Origin: Adiantum capillus-veneris
Taxonomy: Eukaryota; Streptophyta; Polypodiopsida; Polypodiales; Pteridaceae
Reading direction: 5' to 3'
Assembly: GCA_014529385.2 (NCBI GenBank)
Contig: CM043947.1
Span: 96,880,036-96,940,035, forward strand
DNA: 60,000 nt
Below the pieces are notes generated by a model. That model ran no database searches, was not told where the DNA came from, and saw only the letters and a program-made list of their open reading frames with translations. Positions 34,736 to 45,448 of the stretch are shown one piece after another. Each line of letters starts with the position of its first letter. The first letter of the stretch is position 1. Both the position numbers and the translations under genes were made by a program.

Positions 34736-36321
34736 TTCATAATAACTAATATCTAATTCTCCTCAATCATTTTATCATGTTAAACTAATCAATTAATATG
34801 GGGAAGTACCAGGGGACAAAAACCTATAATATTGGTTAAGCTAGAAGACTAGCCACAAAAGGGATCAAAAGGTGGGAAAATAGGGATCCAAAGGGAGGGC
34901 CATCTGTAAAAGAGCAATGTGTATCAATGGGATTGAAAGACCCTAAGGTTCAGCCCATTAAGACTTCCAAATTACTAAGGTTCCAAAAATCAATGTAAAG
35001 TCCAATGGTCAAACCTTAGGGAAATTGGATGCCTCTGTAGTGACCTAAAAAGTCTTTGTAAATCCCTAGATGGGAAGGGGTGAGCCCTTTTAGAAGGGGA
35101 TGAGAGAGAAACACACACACTCTCAGGCTCCCTTTCAACAAAGGGAATAAGGGACACATGTCAGCTCCCTAGCCTAGTTGCCCCCAAGGTCCATTCAAAT
35201 CCTATTGGATGGCCATAGAGGTGGACCAGTGAGAATTAGGCTAGAGTGATTTTAGTTTAATTCATTTTAAAACACTTGATAAAAGAACCAATAGGAATTA
35301 AGATCTCTAGAAGACTATTGGATAGTCTCCCAAGGCGTCCAATGAGCATTCAACAACCCAATGGTTTGCCTAATTCCTATTGGCGAGAAGACAAAGGGGT
35401 CTAATGAGAGTTTAATTAAATTAATTAAATAAATAAATCTCTCACAAAAGGGGAGAGGGGGACACGTGTCAAAAGGCTATCACTTATGCTTCTCAATTAT
35501 CATTGCTAAGCTTTGCAGGGTCCAATGGGATGCCAGCATGACTAAAATCCAAGAGGGGTAGACCGAGAGGGAGAGGGGGATGATTTTTGCAAGGCATTAT
35601 CACACACGCACTCACACAATCTCATGTGTGAATCAAGAAGACTCTCTCTCTCCTTCTCAAACTTAAATGGAAAGCTCATCATCTACTCCAACCTTGTGAG
35701 AAGGGAGGCCTACACCAATAACTCTTGGCTTTGTGATGCAAATCCAACCAAGAGCCAAGATTCGATGCATGTTCATCTCCTCTGTTATGCTAATTACTAA
35801 GCTATGCTAAGATATTATGAGTGATTATTTGAGGATATATACTTCTTTCTTGTAAGAATACCCCTTCTTCCTCTCAATCTACTCTAATACCCCGCTAGCT
35901 CTCACCATCTTTGAAGGTTTGTGAGGTTTTGGGTCTAAGAGCGTGAAGGAATTGATGTTGTGTTGTATAAGTGTGTGCATGGTGCTTGAAACTTTCATCT
36001 TCATTGCAGCAGCAAGTTATTGAAGGAACACAAATCATTTTATTGTAAAATGTCTCCTTTGATGGGGGAAACCTATAATACAAAGCCTTTTGGAGGGGGG
36101 ACCGGCTCCATGTTAATCCGGTCCTCAAATTTTGTCAATAGATTAATTTCTCTCTCTTTTGAAGTATTGTTCATGCCTATCTAGCTAGGTGTTATGCTTT
36201 TTGTTGCTCTCTTCATCCAAGCACTCTTGCTATGCTCATTAGGAATCTATTCTAATGAAATGCTCACTATGTTTTTGATATTTTCCGCTACACACAAGTT
36301 ACTAGGCCATTAAATGTTACA
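34736..36321 (+). repeat. Gypsy-B 5' LTR
   Basis: Its last 450 bp (35868-36321) match 48497-49655 apart from a MITE and a small deletion, which proves the LTR 3' end. The left boundary is set by the R1 junction; its terminus does not begin TG in an obvious way, so a few bases of uncertainty or loss remain. Confidence 0.72.
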
Positions 36322-36322
36322 T

Positions 36323-36334
36323 TGGTATCAAAGC
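36323..36334 (+). other. Gypsy-B primer binding site
   Basis: TGGTATCAAAGC directly after the LTR end (..GTTACAT) fits priming by initiator tRNA-Met, with one difference from TGGTATCAGAGC. Confidence 0.78.
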
Positions 36335-36689
36335 ACAACGTTTGTCTTTTCTTGCTCAAGAAGGAAGGTCCTTAAGCTAGATGTAAATGGTTGGTATTAT
36401 TAATTGCAATTGAGTAAGTAGAATAGAGATTTTTCAGGCTTGCAGTGCTCCTGCTTCGGGCAGATAACGAGGCATCACCGTCGAGAGATATGGACTTAAT
36501 AGTGGAGTCCTGCGGGTCTTTCCTACGGATTTTAACCACTATTGATCTATTAGAAGCTTGACAGGAGCCATTACTATTTTGGTGTTGAAAGACACTCTCT
36601 TCTATTCCTTGAAATTAATGATATTCAAGCCATGGGTACAGGAGCATGAGTGCTTTTCTAAAGGGGTAAAGAGGAGTAGCAACTAGGGC

Positions 36690-38247
36690 TTGAAGTGCCA
36701 AAGTACATCTAAAAAAATTTTACACCTAAAAGTTGTTATAGTGGCTGAAAGTAGTAAAGAGAGTGAAATTAATGTTGATAGCTTTGATTTTGCTAATGAG
36801 CAGGCTACTAATGATGTCTCTATTCTTGTCAGCTACCTTGTTTCTAGGCTTCAACAAGCCATGGGCAATCCATCCCTCCAAAGTGAAGTGCAATAGCATC
36901 TTCGTGCTCATGAGATTCTCCAAGCTCCCCATCATGAAGGCAGAGTACCTATGAAACCTCCTTGTGAGACTTCCAAATGATGCCTCTCTCTGATTTGGGA
37001 AGAATAAGAGGATCCATACGAAGGGCTCAAAAATCTACTACTTGGCATCTCCTTCCCAAAGGAGAACTCAAGAGCCCCCACCAAAGGAACGAGAAAGAAG
37101 TGAGTCTCCTGCCACCTCGGTAGAGATGGCTCCACGAAGACGGGGGGAAAAACGCTCTCCATCACCTCCTAAATGGAGAAGACCATCACACACTTCTCCA
37201 CACCATAAATCAAGAGGGATGACAAAAAACAAGAGAAGAAAAAAATGAGAAAGAGGTCACCCTCTTCTCTATCTTCTTCCTCTTATGAAGAAAGTGATAG
37301 TGCAGACAAGGAAGACCAAGGCAAGAAAAAGGCGAGAAAGAGGTCACCCTCTTCTCCATCTTCCTCAAATTATTCATCCTCTGAAGAAAGTGATGGTGCA
37401 ACTTTTGAACCCCCAAAAAGAAGAGCCCATAGGAAATCCTATGCCGCGTGGAAGAGGTCGTCCAAGATCAAGAAATTCAAAGAGGGAGGAAACAACATCT
37501 CTTTTATTACCTATGATGGAACCTTTGGTGCTATGGACAAAGTCTTGGCTTACATCCAACAATTTGATGCCACATTTGGAGATGAGGGCTTCATGGATTC
37601 CTCTAGGCTATGCCATGTAGCTATGCATTTTCAAAAGTCCACTAGGCAATGGTGGTCTAGCCTACAGGCAAATGGTGAAGCTCCACAAACATGGAAGCTT
37701 TATGAGCTTCCGTCATGAATCAGCTTTTGGCTACCGATGCCAAAGACAAAGTACTCACCAAATGGCAAAGCTTGAAGCTCTCTCCTTACAAATCTATTCA
37801 TTAATATGTAGATAAGTTTTGAGACTTATATCTCAAAGCCACTATCTTCAAAAAGATGGATTTTGGAGAGCAAAAACAACAATTTTGTGCGGTCTTAACT
37901 GAAGATATGGTGGAGTATGTAAACTCCCAAAAGCCACACACCATATCTGCGGTCATACACCATACCATGATGGCTTTACAAATCAGTTTCCAAACAGAGG
38001 CTAAGAAAAATCTTAAGCCCACGGAGAACAAGGACCATAACAATGAGCCTAAGGGGAAGGAGAATGTCCAAAAGTCTCCTAAAGGCAACATCAACAACAA
38101 CAAAGCTAATGAGAAGGGAGTTTAAAAAGGCAAAAATAAACTCTATCCTAAGGAGCTTGAGCGTTATCATAAAGATAACTACTATTGTTTCAACTGAGGG
38201 GAGCAAGGGCATGCTTACCATGCTTGCCCCCACAAGAATACACGAAA
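36690..38247 (+). pseudogene. Gypsy-B gag
   Basis: The capsid/nucleocapsid polyprotein. Ser/Lys/Glu-rich N-terminal region (several RKRSPSSPSSS-like repeats), then the gag core: FITYDGTFGAMDKVLAYIQQ, FDATFGDEGF, VAMHFQKSTRQWWSSLQANG, a frame break, LTKWQSLKLSPYKSIHQYVD and DLYLKATIF. A Lys-rich linker leads to a CCHC zinc knuckle near 38186, YYCFN-stop-GEQGHAYHAC, in which the second Cys codon has become TGA. Other stops occur (for example at about 36892 and 38123). Copia-1 inserted just after the knuckle (HKNTRNK). Confidence 0.85.
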
Positions 38248-38252
38248 CAAAC

Positions 38253-39074
38253 TGTTAGGAAATAAGACGTAGCTAAATAGATAATTGAGTAGATTAGTTA
38301 ATGGAGAGAGACAGATTTACATACACGAGATTATAGAGTAGAAAGAGAAAGAGAGAGAGAGAGAGAGAGTACACACGATATATGTGGTTCACCCAATGTG
38401 GGCTACGTCCATGGGAAAGCAGCCACTCAATGGCTTTAGCACTTCAAAAGAAGAAGTAGTTTACAAAGGGATTATACCCTTAATGGAGCTCCCGCCTTGC
38501 TTCACTCTCACCACCTCACACTCACCTTGTTGCATCAACTTCACACTATGAAATGTGTGTAGAAATGGCCTCCTTTTATAGGCCAAAAGGGCTGCCCTCT
38601 CTTATGAGAGACAGCCATGTGTAGCCGCCCTTGTGCGAATAAGTCCAAATCGGACCCTCCAATCTGCCCATGTGTGGCCGCCCTTGAGAAGACAAGTCCG
38701 CTTTTGAATTCGGCCACTGGCCACCGGCCATTGACTTCTGACCACCGGCCACCGGCCATTGACTTCCGACCATCGGCCATCGGCCATTGACTACCGGCCA
38801 CCGGCCAGCCGACCGGTTGTTTTCCGACCACTTTCCGGCCGCCGTCCGTCCATAATATTCCGGTGAAAAAAGAATATTCCGACGAAACAACGTCTCGGGG
38901 GCCTCTGCCCCCGAGGCCTTTAAAGTTGCACCTGATTCTTGTCCGTGAAAATTTTGGTTTCCGGTGAGTGATTTTCCTTCATGCACGATGGCTTCTCCTC
39001 ATAATGGGGGCCTTACAAATGTGCGCTTTTACCACAGAAAATTACAAAGGGTAAATCAGGCTCCATACTTAACA
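38253..39074 (-). repeat. Copia-1 3' LTR (822 bp)
   Basis: Left-hand copy, TGTTAGGAAATAAGACG..CATACTTAACA on the plus strand. It differs from the right-hand copy mainly in length of the GA tract (38339-38369) and of the GGCCGGTGGCC minisatellite (38710-38800). Confidence 0.95.
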
Positions 39075-39085
39075 ATCTCCCACTT
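39075..39085 (-). other. Copia-1 polypurine tract
   Basis: Minus-strand AAGTGGGAGAT immediately before the 3' LTR, the usual plant copia plus-strand primer. Confidence 0.88.
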
Positions 39086-39169
39086 GGAGACTGATCTCCA
39101 AACCAAACCTGTGACTGCTTTCCATTCTGGCTTCTTATCCTTGAATGCCGATTGAAGATGAGCAAAAGC

Positions 39170-40606
39170 TCAACTTCTCCTTGTTGAACACCTTTGTAAA
39201 CATGTCTGCTTTAGTTGTCCCTCTTCCAAAAGAGTGCGTATGAAGTGATATCTCACCTCAATGTGCTTTGTCCTTGAATGAAAGGCTGAGTTCTTCGCAA
39301 GATGGATAGCGCTTTGGCCATCACTGTACAAGACACAATTGTCTTGTTTGAATCCAAGCTCTTCTAAGAATCTGTGAAGCCACAGAATTTCTTTGCTTGC
39401 CTCCGTCATTGCTACATACTCTGCTTCCATGGTAGAAAGTGAAACCACTTTCTGTAGCTTTGAAGCCCAGCTTACTGCTGTGCCTCCAACCGTGAACACA
39501 TAGCCACTAGTGCTCCTTCGAGTATCTTTGTCACCTGCCATATCTGCATCAGCATACCCTTCTAGAAAAATATCAGTTCCTCCAAAATACAAAGCATTTG
39601 TTGTTGCCCCTTTTAGATACCTAAGTATCCACTTCACAGCTTGCCAATGCTCTTTACTTGGGTTGTCCATGAACCTACTCACAACTCCCACTGCATGTGC
39701 AATGTATGGCCTTGTCCAGACCATAGCATACATTAGAGAACCTACCGCTGCAGCATATGGAACTTTAGACATATAGGCTATCTCCTCTTGTGTCTTTGGA
39801 CACATATCCTTCGTTAGTTTAAAATGACCAGCCAAAGGTGTAGAAACTGGTTTTGCATTTTGCATTGCAAACCTTTCTAGTACCTTCTTGATGCAATCTT
39901 CTTGAGATAGCTTTATTGTCTTCTTCGTCCTGTCGCTTGATATTTTCATATCAAGTATCCTCTTTGCAGCACCTAAATCTTTCATTGAAAAAGATTTGGA
40001 CAGCTCCTCTTTTAGGTCTTTGATGTCCTGCATGTTAGCACTTGCAATCAACATGTCATCAACATACAACATTAGGATGATGAATTTCCCATCTCCCAAA
40101 TTCTCCGTGTAGACGCAGTGATCCGAGTTGCATCTTGTGAATCCATGATCCAACATCCATCGATCGAACTTCAAGTACCATTGTCTTGATGCTTGCTTTA
40201 AACCATACAAGCTCTTCTTTAATCTGCAAACCATTTTCTTTTTACCTTTTACTTCATACCCCTTTGGTTGAAGCATGTAGATTTCCTCCTCTAAGTCACC
40301 GTGAGGGAATGCTGTATTTACATCCATTTGCTCGAGATTTAGATCATGAGCAGCCACAAGGCTTAAGACAAGCCTAATTGAGTTCATTTTTACAACAGGA
40401 GAAAATATTTCATTGAAGTCAATACCTTTCTTTTGAGAAAAACCTTTTACCACAAGCCTAGACTTGTACCTTTTCTTCCCACCTTCTTCTTCCTTTAGCT
40501 TGTACACCCATTTGTTTTGAAGTGCCCGCTTACTTTTAGGCAACTCAACCAACTCCCATGTTTGGTTGCGATGTAGTGAGTCCATCTCAACTTGCATGCT
40601 CTTCGT
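39170..40606 (-). pseudogene. Copia-1 reverse transcriptase and RNase H
   Basis: The 475-codon frame is cut from integrase only by a TAG at 40604-40606, in place of what is usually a Trp codon (EE-stop-TKSMQVEMDSL). RT motifs: WELVELPKSKRALQNKWVYK, YKSRLVVKGFSQKKGIDFNE, FSPVVKMNSIRLVLSL, MDVNTAFPHGDLEEEIYM, KSLYGLKQASRQWYLKFD and an intact MLYVDDMLIA. Then PYIAHAVGVVSRF, and RNase H: GYADADMAGDKDTRRSTSGY, SLSTMEAEYVAMTEA, SDGQSAIHLAKN, HIEVRYHFIR. The frame ends slightly early (RCSTRRS) before the polypurine tract. Polymerase residues look intact. Confidence 0.93.
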
Positions 40607-42033
40607 CTATTCTTCTTTGGATTCATATTGCATCGCTTCTTCATATGATTCCGGCTCTCCAGTATCTGAGATCAAGAGATGGTTGAAGGAAGGAACAAAC
40701 CTTTCTGGATGTTTACTTGCTCTTGTAGATCTTCGGGGAATAGGTTGAGGCTCCTCATTTGGTTGACATTGTTGCACATTGTCACCGTTTGCAGTCCTTG
40801 AGTCTTCACCGTCCTCAAGCTCCATGTACTCATCACCTGTTTCTTTTGTTTGTTTTCTTTCCAAGTAATCTTTGTACATATTTTGTTCGTTAAAAATTAC
40901 ATCCCTACTCCTTAAGATTTTACCATCTTCAGGATTCCATAGGCGATACCCAAAGTCTCCTTCTCCATAGCCAATGAAGAAACACTTTTTGGACTTTGCA
41001 TCTAACTTTGATCTTAGGCTTCTATCTATGTGCATGAAAGCCTCACACCCAAACAATTTGAGAAATGCATAATTCACTGGTTTACCTGTCCATGCCTCTT
41101 CTGGAACTCCCCCATCTAATGCCATTGAGGGTGACCGATTGATTAAGTACACAGACGTACTTACAGCTTCCGCCCAAAGCTCAAGCGGTAGGCCTGCATG
41201 TAGCCGCATGCTTCGTGCTCGTTCCATGATTGTCCTGTTCATCCTTTTCGAAATCCCATTTTGTTGAGGTGTCCTTGGGGTTGTCCTTTGCCTCCGAATG
41301 ACATTGCTAGCACAAAAGCTTTCAAAAGCTTGGATCCAATATTCGCCTCCATTGTCGGATCTGAGGCATTTAACCTTGGTACCTGTTTCATTCTCCACAA
41401 AGGCTTTCCACCTTTGAAATATGGAAAATACATCGGATTTATTCTTCATGACATAAACCCATGTTTTTCTAGTCGCATCGTCTATGAATGTTACATAGTA
41501 CAATGAGCCACCAAGTGATGGTGTACTTGCAGGACCCCAAACATCAGAATGAACCAACTCAAGTTTTTTATTTTTTCTTTCATTTCCTGATTTTTGAAAT
41601 TTTACCCTCTTTTGTTTACCATAAACACAATCTTCACAGAACTCTAAGTCCACTTCTTTCAAACCTGGTAGAAGCTTCTTTGTTTGAAGGATTTGCATTC
41701 CTTTGGCACTCATATACCCAAGTCGGTAGTGCCACACCGCACTGTCAACTTCTGTAGTTGCTGCACAAGCTGAAGGTTGCGTGCTAGCAGTACACAAGTA
41801 AAGTGTACCGACTTTTTCACCCTTGGCAACTACCAAAGATCCCTTTGAGATCTTCCACCGTTTGTTTCCGAATGCAATGTTGTGACCTTCATCGTCCATT
41901 GTCCTATAGAGATCAAATTTTTGCGAAGAGAAGGAACATGCCTAACATCTTTAAGCTTCCATTCATTTCCGTTAGCAGTTTTGACAGAAATTGTACCTTT
42001 GCCGACAATCTCACAAGCTTCATCATCTCCCAA
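40607..42033 (-). pseudogene. Copia-1 protease end and integrase
   Basis: Follows gag after an in-frame TAA (FGYV-stop-LGDDEACEIVG) and has a one-base frameshift near 41895 (ISIGQ / MDDEGHNIAFG). GAG-pre-integrase finger: AVWHYRLGYMSAKGM ... FCEDCVYGKQ, with the second zinc His changed to Tyr (GYMS for GHMS). Integrase core: HSDVWGPA (first Asp), KCLRSDNGGEYW (second Asp), TPQQNGISKRMNRTIMERAR, where the catalytic Glu (normally ERMNRT) is Lys. The C-terminal part has FGCEAFMHID, KSKKCFFIGYGEGDFGYRLW and the acidic linker before RT. The E-to-K change alone should abolish integration. Confidence 0.92.
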
Positions 42034-42993
42034 TTATACATACCCAAAATTACCTTTGGTGTAGTCTTGGAAATGTTGCTTGTGTGGTGTCGCATGGAAT
42101 GAAGCCCCGTAATCTACTATCCAAGAATTAGACACATTGTCTAATGAGAGAATTAGAGCATCTTGCTCTACTTTACCTGCCACATTGGCCTCCGATGTTG
42201 GCTTGTTCTCTTGAGACTCTGTCTCCTTCTTCTTCTTGGACCAGCAATCCTTCTTGACGTGGCCCTTCTTGCCACAGTTCCAACATTCAAGAACTGACTT
42301 TGTGCGTGACTTGCTCCGCCTTGAGCGATCACGACCCTTTTGGTTTTTGAACCTCTCCTTAAGCCTTCCTCTTGTTTCCACTGATAGTGCATCACTTGAT
42401 GATTCTCCTGTGCTTGTCCTTCGCATTTCATCGCTTAGGAGAACACCCACAACATCATCAAACTTAAGAGTATTTGTGCCAGAGATAGAATTACTTACAG
42501 CCATCACAAGGCTGTCCCAACTATCCGGTAGAGATGATAGTATAAGGAGAGCTCGCACTTCGTCATCGAAATTGATTTTCACTGATCGAAGTTGACTTAT
42601 GTTTGTGTTAAAGTCATTTAGGTGTTCTGCAACTGAACCATTCTCTGCCATCTTTAGATTGAACAAGCACTTCATAAGAAATACCTTATTGGATGCCGAT
42701 GGTTTCTCATAGAAGTTGTCAAGTGACTTCATCAAGTCCTCCGTGGTCTTCATCTCCGAAACATTGAAGGCCACCGTTGACGCCAAGCTTAACTCGATTG
42801 TTCCCACTGCCTTTCGATCAAGGACAATCCATGCTTCATCTGCCATTGTTGCGGGCTTCTTCGCAAGACCGCCTAGTGGCAAATAGAGGTCCTTCTGGTA
42901 GAGACAGTCTTCAATCTGCATCTTCCAATGTTGGTAGTTTTTGCCGTTGAACTTCTCAATCTTGAGCTTCCCTTCCTCCGCCATAACTCCCAC
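42034..42993 (-). CDS. Copia-1 gag with start of protease
   Basis: Open 319-codon frame starting MGVMAEEGKL, 48 bp from the primer site. Gag core: LKIEKFNGKNYQHWKMQIED, WIVLDRKAVGTIELSL, MKCLFNLKMAENGSVAEHLN, SLPDSWDSLVMAVSNS. An intact CCHC knuckle CWNCGKKGHVKKDC lies after a basic stretch. The protease begins at SNSWIVDYGASFHATPHK, where the catalytic D-S/T-G is D-Y-G. Gag itself looks intact and could be made if the LTR is active. Confidence 0.92.
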   Translation of the reverse strand: MGVMAEEGKLKIEKFNGKNYQHWKMQIEDCLYQKDLYLPLGGLAKKPATMADEAWIVLDRKAVGTIELSLASTVAFNVSEMKTTEDLMKSLDNFYEKPSASNKVFLMKCLFNLKMAENGSVAEHLNDFNTNISQLRSVKINFDDEVRALLILSSLPDSWDSLVMAVSNSISGTNTLKFDDVVGVLLSDEMRRTSTGESSSDALSVETRGRLKERFKNQKGRDRSRRSKSRTKSVLECWNCGKKGHVKKDCWSKKKKETESQENKPTSEANVAGKVEQDALILSLDNVSNSWIVDYGASFHATPHKQHFQDYTKGNFGYV

Positions 42994-43040
42994 TCAATTC
43001 AAGGAATCCTTTCCTTGAGATAATTTAGCTACGAGCAAAC

Positions 43041-43055
43041 CCAACTCTGATACCA
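43041..43055 (-). other. Copia-1 primer binding site
   Basis: Minus-strand TGGTATCAGAGTTGG, three bases from the LTR end: a perfect initiator tRNA-Met type site. Confidence 0.93.
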
Positions 43056-43058
43056 ATT

Positions 43059-43844
43059 GTTAGGAAATAAGACGTAGCTAAATAGATAATTGAGTAGATT
43101 ACTTAATGGAGAGAGACAGATTTACATACACGAGATTATAGAGTAGAGAGAGAGAGAGAGTACACACGATATATGTGGTTCACCCAATGTGGGCTACGTC
43201 CACGGGAAAGCAGCCACTCAATGGCTTTAGTACTTCAAAACAAGAAGTAGTTTACAAAGGGATTATACCCTTAATGGAGCTCCCGCCTTGCTTCACTCTC
43301 ACCACCTCACACTCACCTTGTTGCATCAACTTCACACTATGAAATGTGTGTAGAAATGGCCTCCTTTTATAGGCCAAAAGGGCTGCCCTCTCTTATGAGA
43401 GACAGCCATGTGTAGCCGCCCTTGTGCGAATAAGTCCAAATCGGACCCTCCAATCCTCCCATGTGTGGCCGCCCTTGAGAAGACAAGTCCGCTTTTGAAT
43501 TCGACCACCGGCCACCAGCCACCGGCCATTGACTTCCGACCACCGGCCATCAGCCATTGACTACCGGCCACCGGCCAACCAACCGGTTGTTTTCCGACCA
43601 CTTTCCGGCTGCCGTCCGGCCATAATATTTCGGCGAAAAAGAATATTCCGGCGAAAAAAAAGTCTTAGGGGGCCTCCGCCCCCAAGGCCTTTAAAGTTGC
43701 CCCTGATTCTTATCCGTGAAAATTTTGGTTTCCGGTGAGTGATTTTCCTTCATGCACGATGGCTTCTCCTCATAATGGGGGCCTTACAAATGTGCGCTTT
43801 TACCACAGAAAATTACAAGGGTAAATCAGGCTTCATACTTAACA
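43059..43844 (-). repeat. Copia-1 5' LTR (786 bp)
   Basis: Right-hand copy; minus-strand TGTTAAGTATGAAGCC..TTCCTAACA. Shares a TATA box, minisatellite and GA tract with the other two copies. Confidence 0.95.
43365..43371 (-). promoter_or_regulatory. TATA box of Copia-1 5' LTR
   Basis: Minus-strand TATAAAA in GGCCTATAAAAGGAGGCC; placed mid-LTR as expected for a U3/R promoter reading into gag. Confidence 0.72.
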
Positions 43845-43849
43845 CAAAC

Positions 43850-44235
43850 CTCCTAGAGCTACCTTGGTTGAAATCCAAGAAGAGGAAGCTCACCAAAAAG
43901 GATATCGTCTATGCCATGCTTGGGGAAAGGTAAGAAAACATGATGCTTTTATTCTCTTTGACCCTGGTTCTACTCACAATTTCATATCCATAGAGTTGGT
44001 CACCAAGCTAGGCATGCAAGTCTATGAGATGGGAGATATCCTACCTATAGATGGTGCTTTCAAGGGGCAAGAAGCTTCAGTCAGTCCAAAGCTATGTGGA
44101 CAAAGAGGACTTCTTTATCTCTCCTCTCAAGCATGAGGACGTAATCCTAGGGGCACCATGGTTTGATCGCATGGATGTCAATGTTAAATTCCCTGAAAGG
44201 AAAATCTACTTTAGGTTCAGGGAAAAGATATGTAC
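43850..44235 (+). pseudogene. Gypsy-B protease
   Basis: Gypsy-B resumes after Copia-1. Aspartic protease signature AFILFDPGSTHNFISIEL has DPG where the active site is normally D-S/T-G. After a frame change come SYVDKEDFFISPLKHEDVIL, GAPWFDRMDVNVKFPERKIY, the usual end of plant gypsy protease. Several frame breaks. Confidence 0.85.
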
Positions 44236-44837
44236 ATAGATGCCAAAGAGTTGGGTAACACCATACCCATTGTACATACACAAGCTTTCAATAAGTCAAT
44301 AAAGATCTCTATTTCCGTGTACATGATTTTTGTTAGAGATTCTCAAAATGAACCTAATGATTTAGCAGAACAAAATATAAATAATCACAAGAAATTAAAA
44401 TTATCCAATTTTCTAAAGGGATTTCAAGGTGTTTTTATTGACGACATCCCTTCTGAACTACCTCCTAAATGAGGAAATGATGACCATGCAATTGAACTTC
44501 TTCCAAGAATTTCAACGCCTAATAAACCTCCTTATAGAGTTTCTCAAGATCAACAAGAGGAGATTATGAGGCAAGTGCATGAGTTAGTTGCGAAGGGCAT
44601 GGTTAGGCCTAGCTCATCTCCATTTTGCTCACCCATGTTATTAGTGCAAAAGAAAGACGGCACATATCGTATGTGTGTTGACTATACAACACTAAATAGC
44701 ATCAATATCAAGAATAGGTTTCCCGTTCCACGGGTAGAAGACCTATTTGATAAGCTACAAGGGTCAACCTACTTCAGGTAGGATTGACCTAAAAAGTGGC
44801 TACCATCAAATGAGGATAGTTGATCAAGACATTGTAA
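44236..44837 (+). pseudogene. Gypsy-B reverse transcriptase, 5' part
   Basis: LSNFLKGFQGVFIDDIPSEL, a TGA in place of a usually basic residue, AIELLPRISTPNKPPYRVS, HELVAKGMVRPSSSPFCSPM, LLVQKKDGTYRMCVDYTTLN and KNRFPVPRVEDLFDKLQGST are standard RT fingers/palm. After a one-base insertion come RIDLKSGYHQMRIVDQDI, and the gene stops where the CACTA-B terminus begins. The active-site segment is not present anywhere downstream. Confidence 0.88.
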
Positions 44838-45120
44838 CACTATAAGAGGTTGTGTGCTCTTGTGACGCTGTTAGCGACGGAAATACATTGGGTTTCTATA
44901 ACCCCCGGCGTCGCTAAAATCATCGCTAATAGCGTCGCTACGAGAGCGCCGCTATAACTGTCGCTATAGGCGTCGCTATATGCTTCGCTATGAGCGTCGC
45001 TATATAGCGACGCCTATAGCGACGGTTATAGCGACGTTTACACAGAAGACTATAGCAACACTCATAGGGACGCTACAGAGCCATAAATAGCGACGGTTAT
45101 AGCGACGCCCGAGAGAATTT
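44838..45120 (-). repeat. CACTA-B terminus with dense subterminal repeats
   Basis: More than ten copies of TAGCGACG or its reverse complement CGTCGCTA within 250 bp, in both orientations and partly palindromic (CGTCGCTATATAGCGACG near 44995). These would form stem-loops and are the likely binding sites of the second protein. Confidence 0.9.
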
Positions 45121-45448
45121 TTTTTTGGTGACAGGGCATTGAATGCCCTGCCACCCATCAACCATATTGTACTTGATTCACTTTTTAAAAAAAGTGCAAG
45201 GGTAGATAATAAACCCAAAATAGTCACCCACAAGACGCATTGTTTGCAAAATTGACAAGCGTAAAATTGACAATTGTACACATCATAGGCAAAATGAATT
45301 GATTGGCAAATGTAATAATGACAATTGTACAACATCATAGGCATAAAGAATTGATTGGAAAAAGGAACTGCAGTGACAAATGTAATAATATACATGGTTC
45401 AAAAAGACATATAAAATCCGTCTCATGATACATAAGCTATGAGAAACC
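45121..45448. other. CACTA-B 3' non-coding region
   Basis: AT-rich sequence with two similar segments (GGCAAA(A/T)TGAATTGATTGG-like, near 45290 and 45345) between the subterminal repeats and the second gene. No ORF of note. Confidence 0.5.

Larger units (their letters stand above)
38253..43844 (-). mobile_element. Copia-1: nearly complete Ty1/copia element
   Basis: 5.6-kb minus-strand element with both LTRs (TGTTA..TAACA), primer site, gag, protease, integrase, RT, RNase H and polypurine tract, flanked by the 5-bp duplication CAAAC (38248-38252 and 43845-43849). Pol has two stops and one frameshift, plus changed active-site residues in protease and integrase. It is the youngest-looking large element in the window and is inserted in Gypsy-B. 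Confidence 0.95.

Noticed and set aside
37042-37400. Ser/Arg-rich ORF as an SR splicing factor
   Set aside because: It continues in frame into a gypsy gag core, and no RNA-recognition motif is present.
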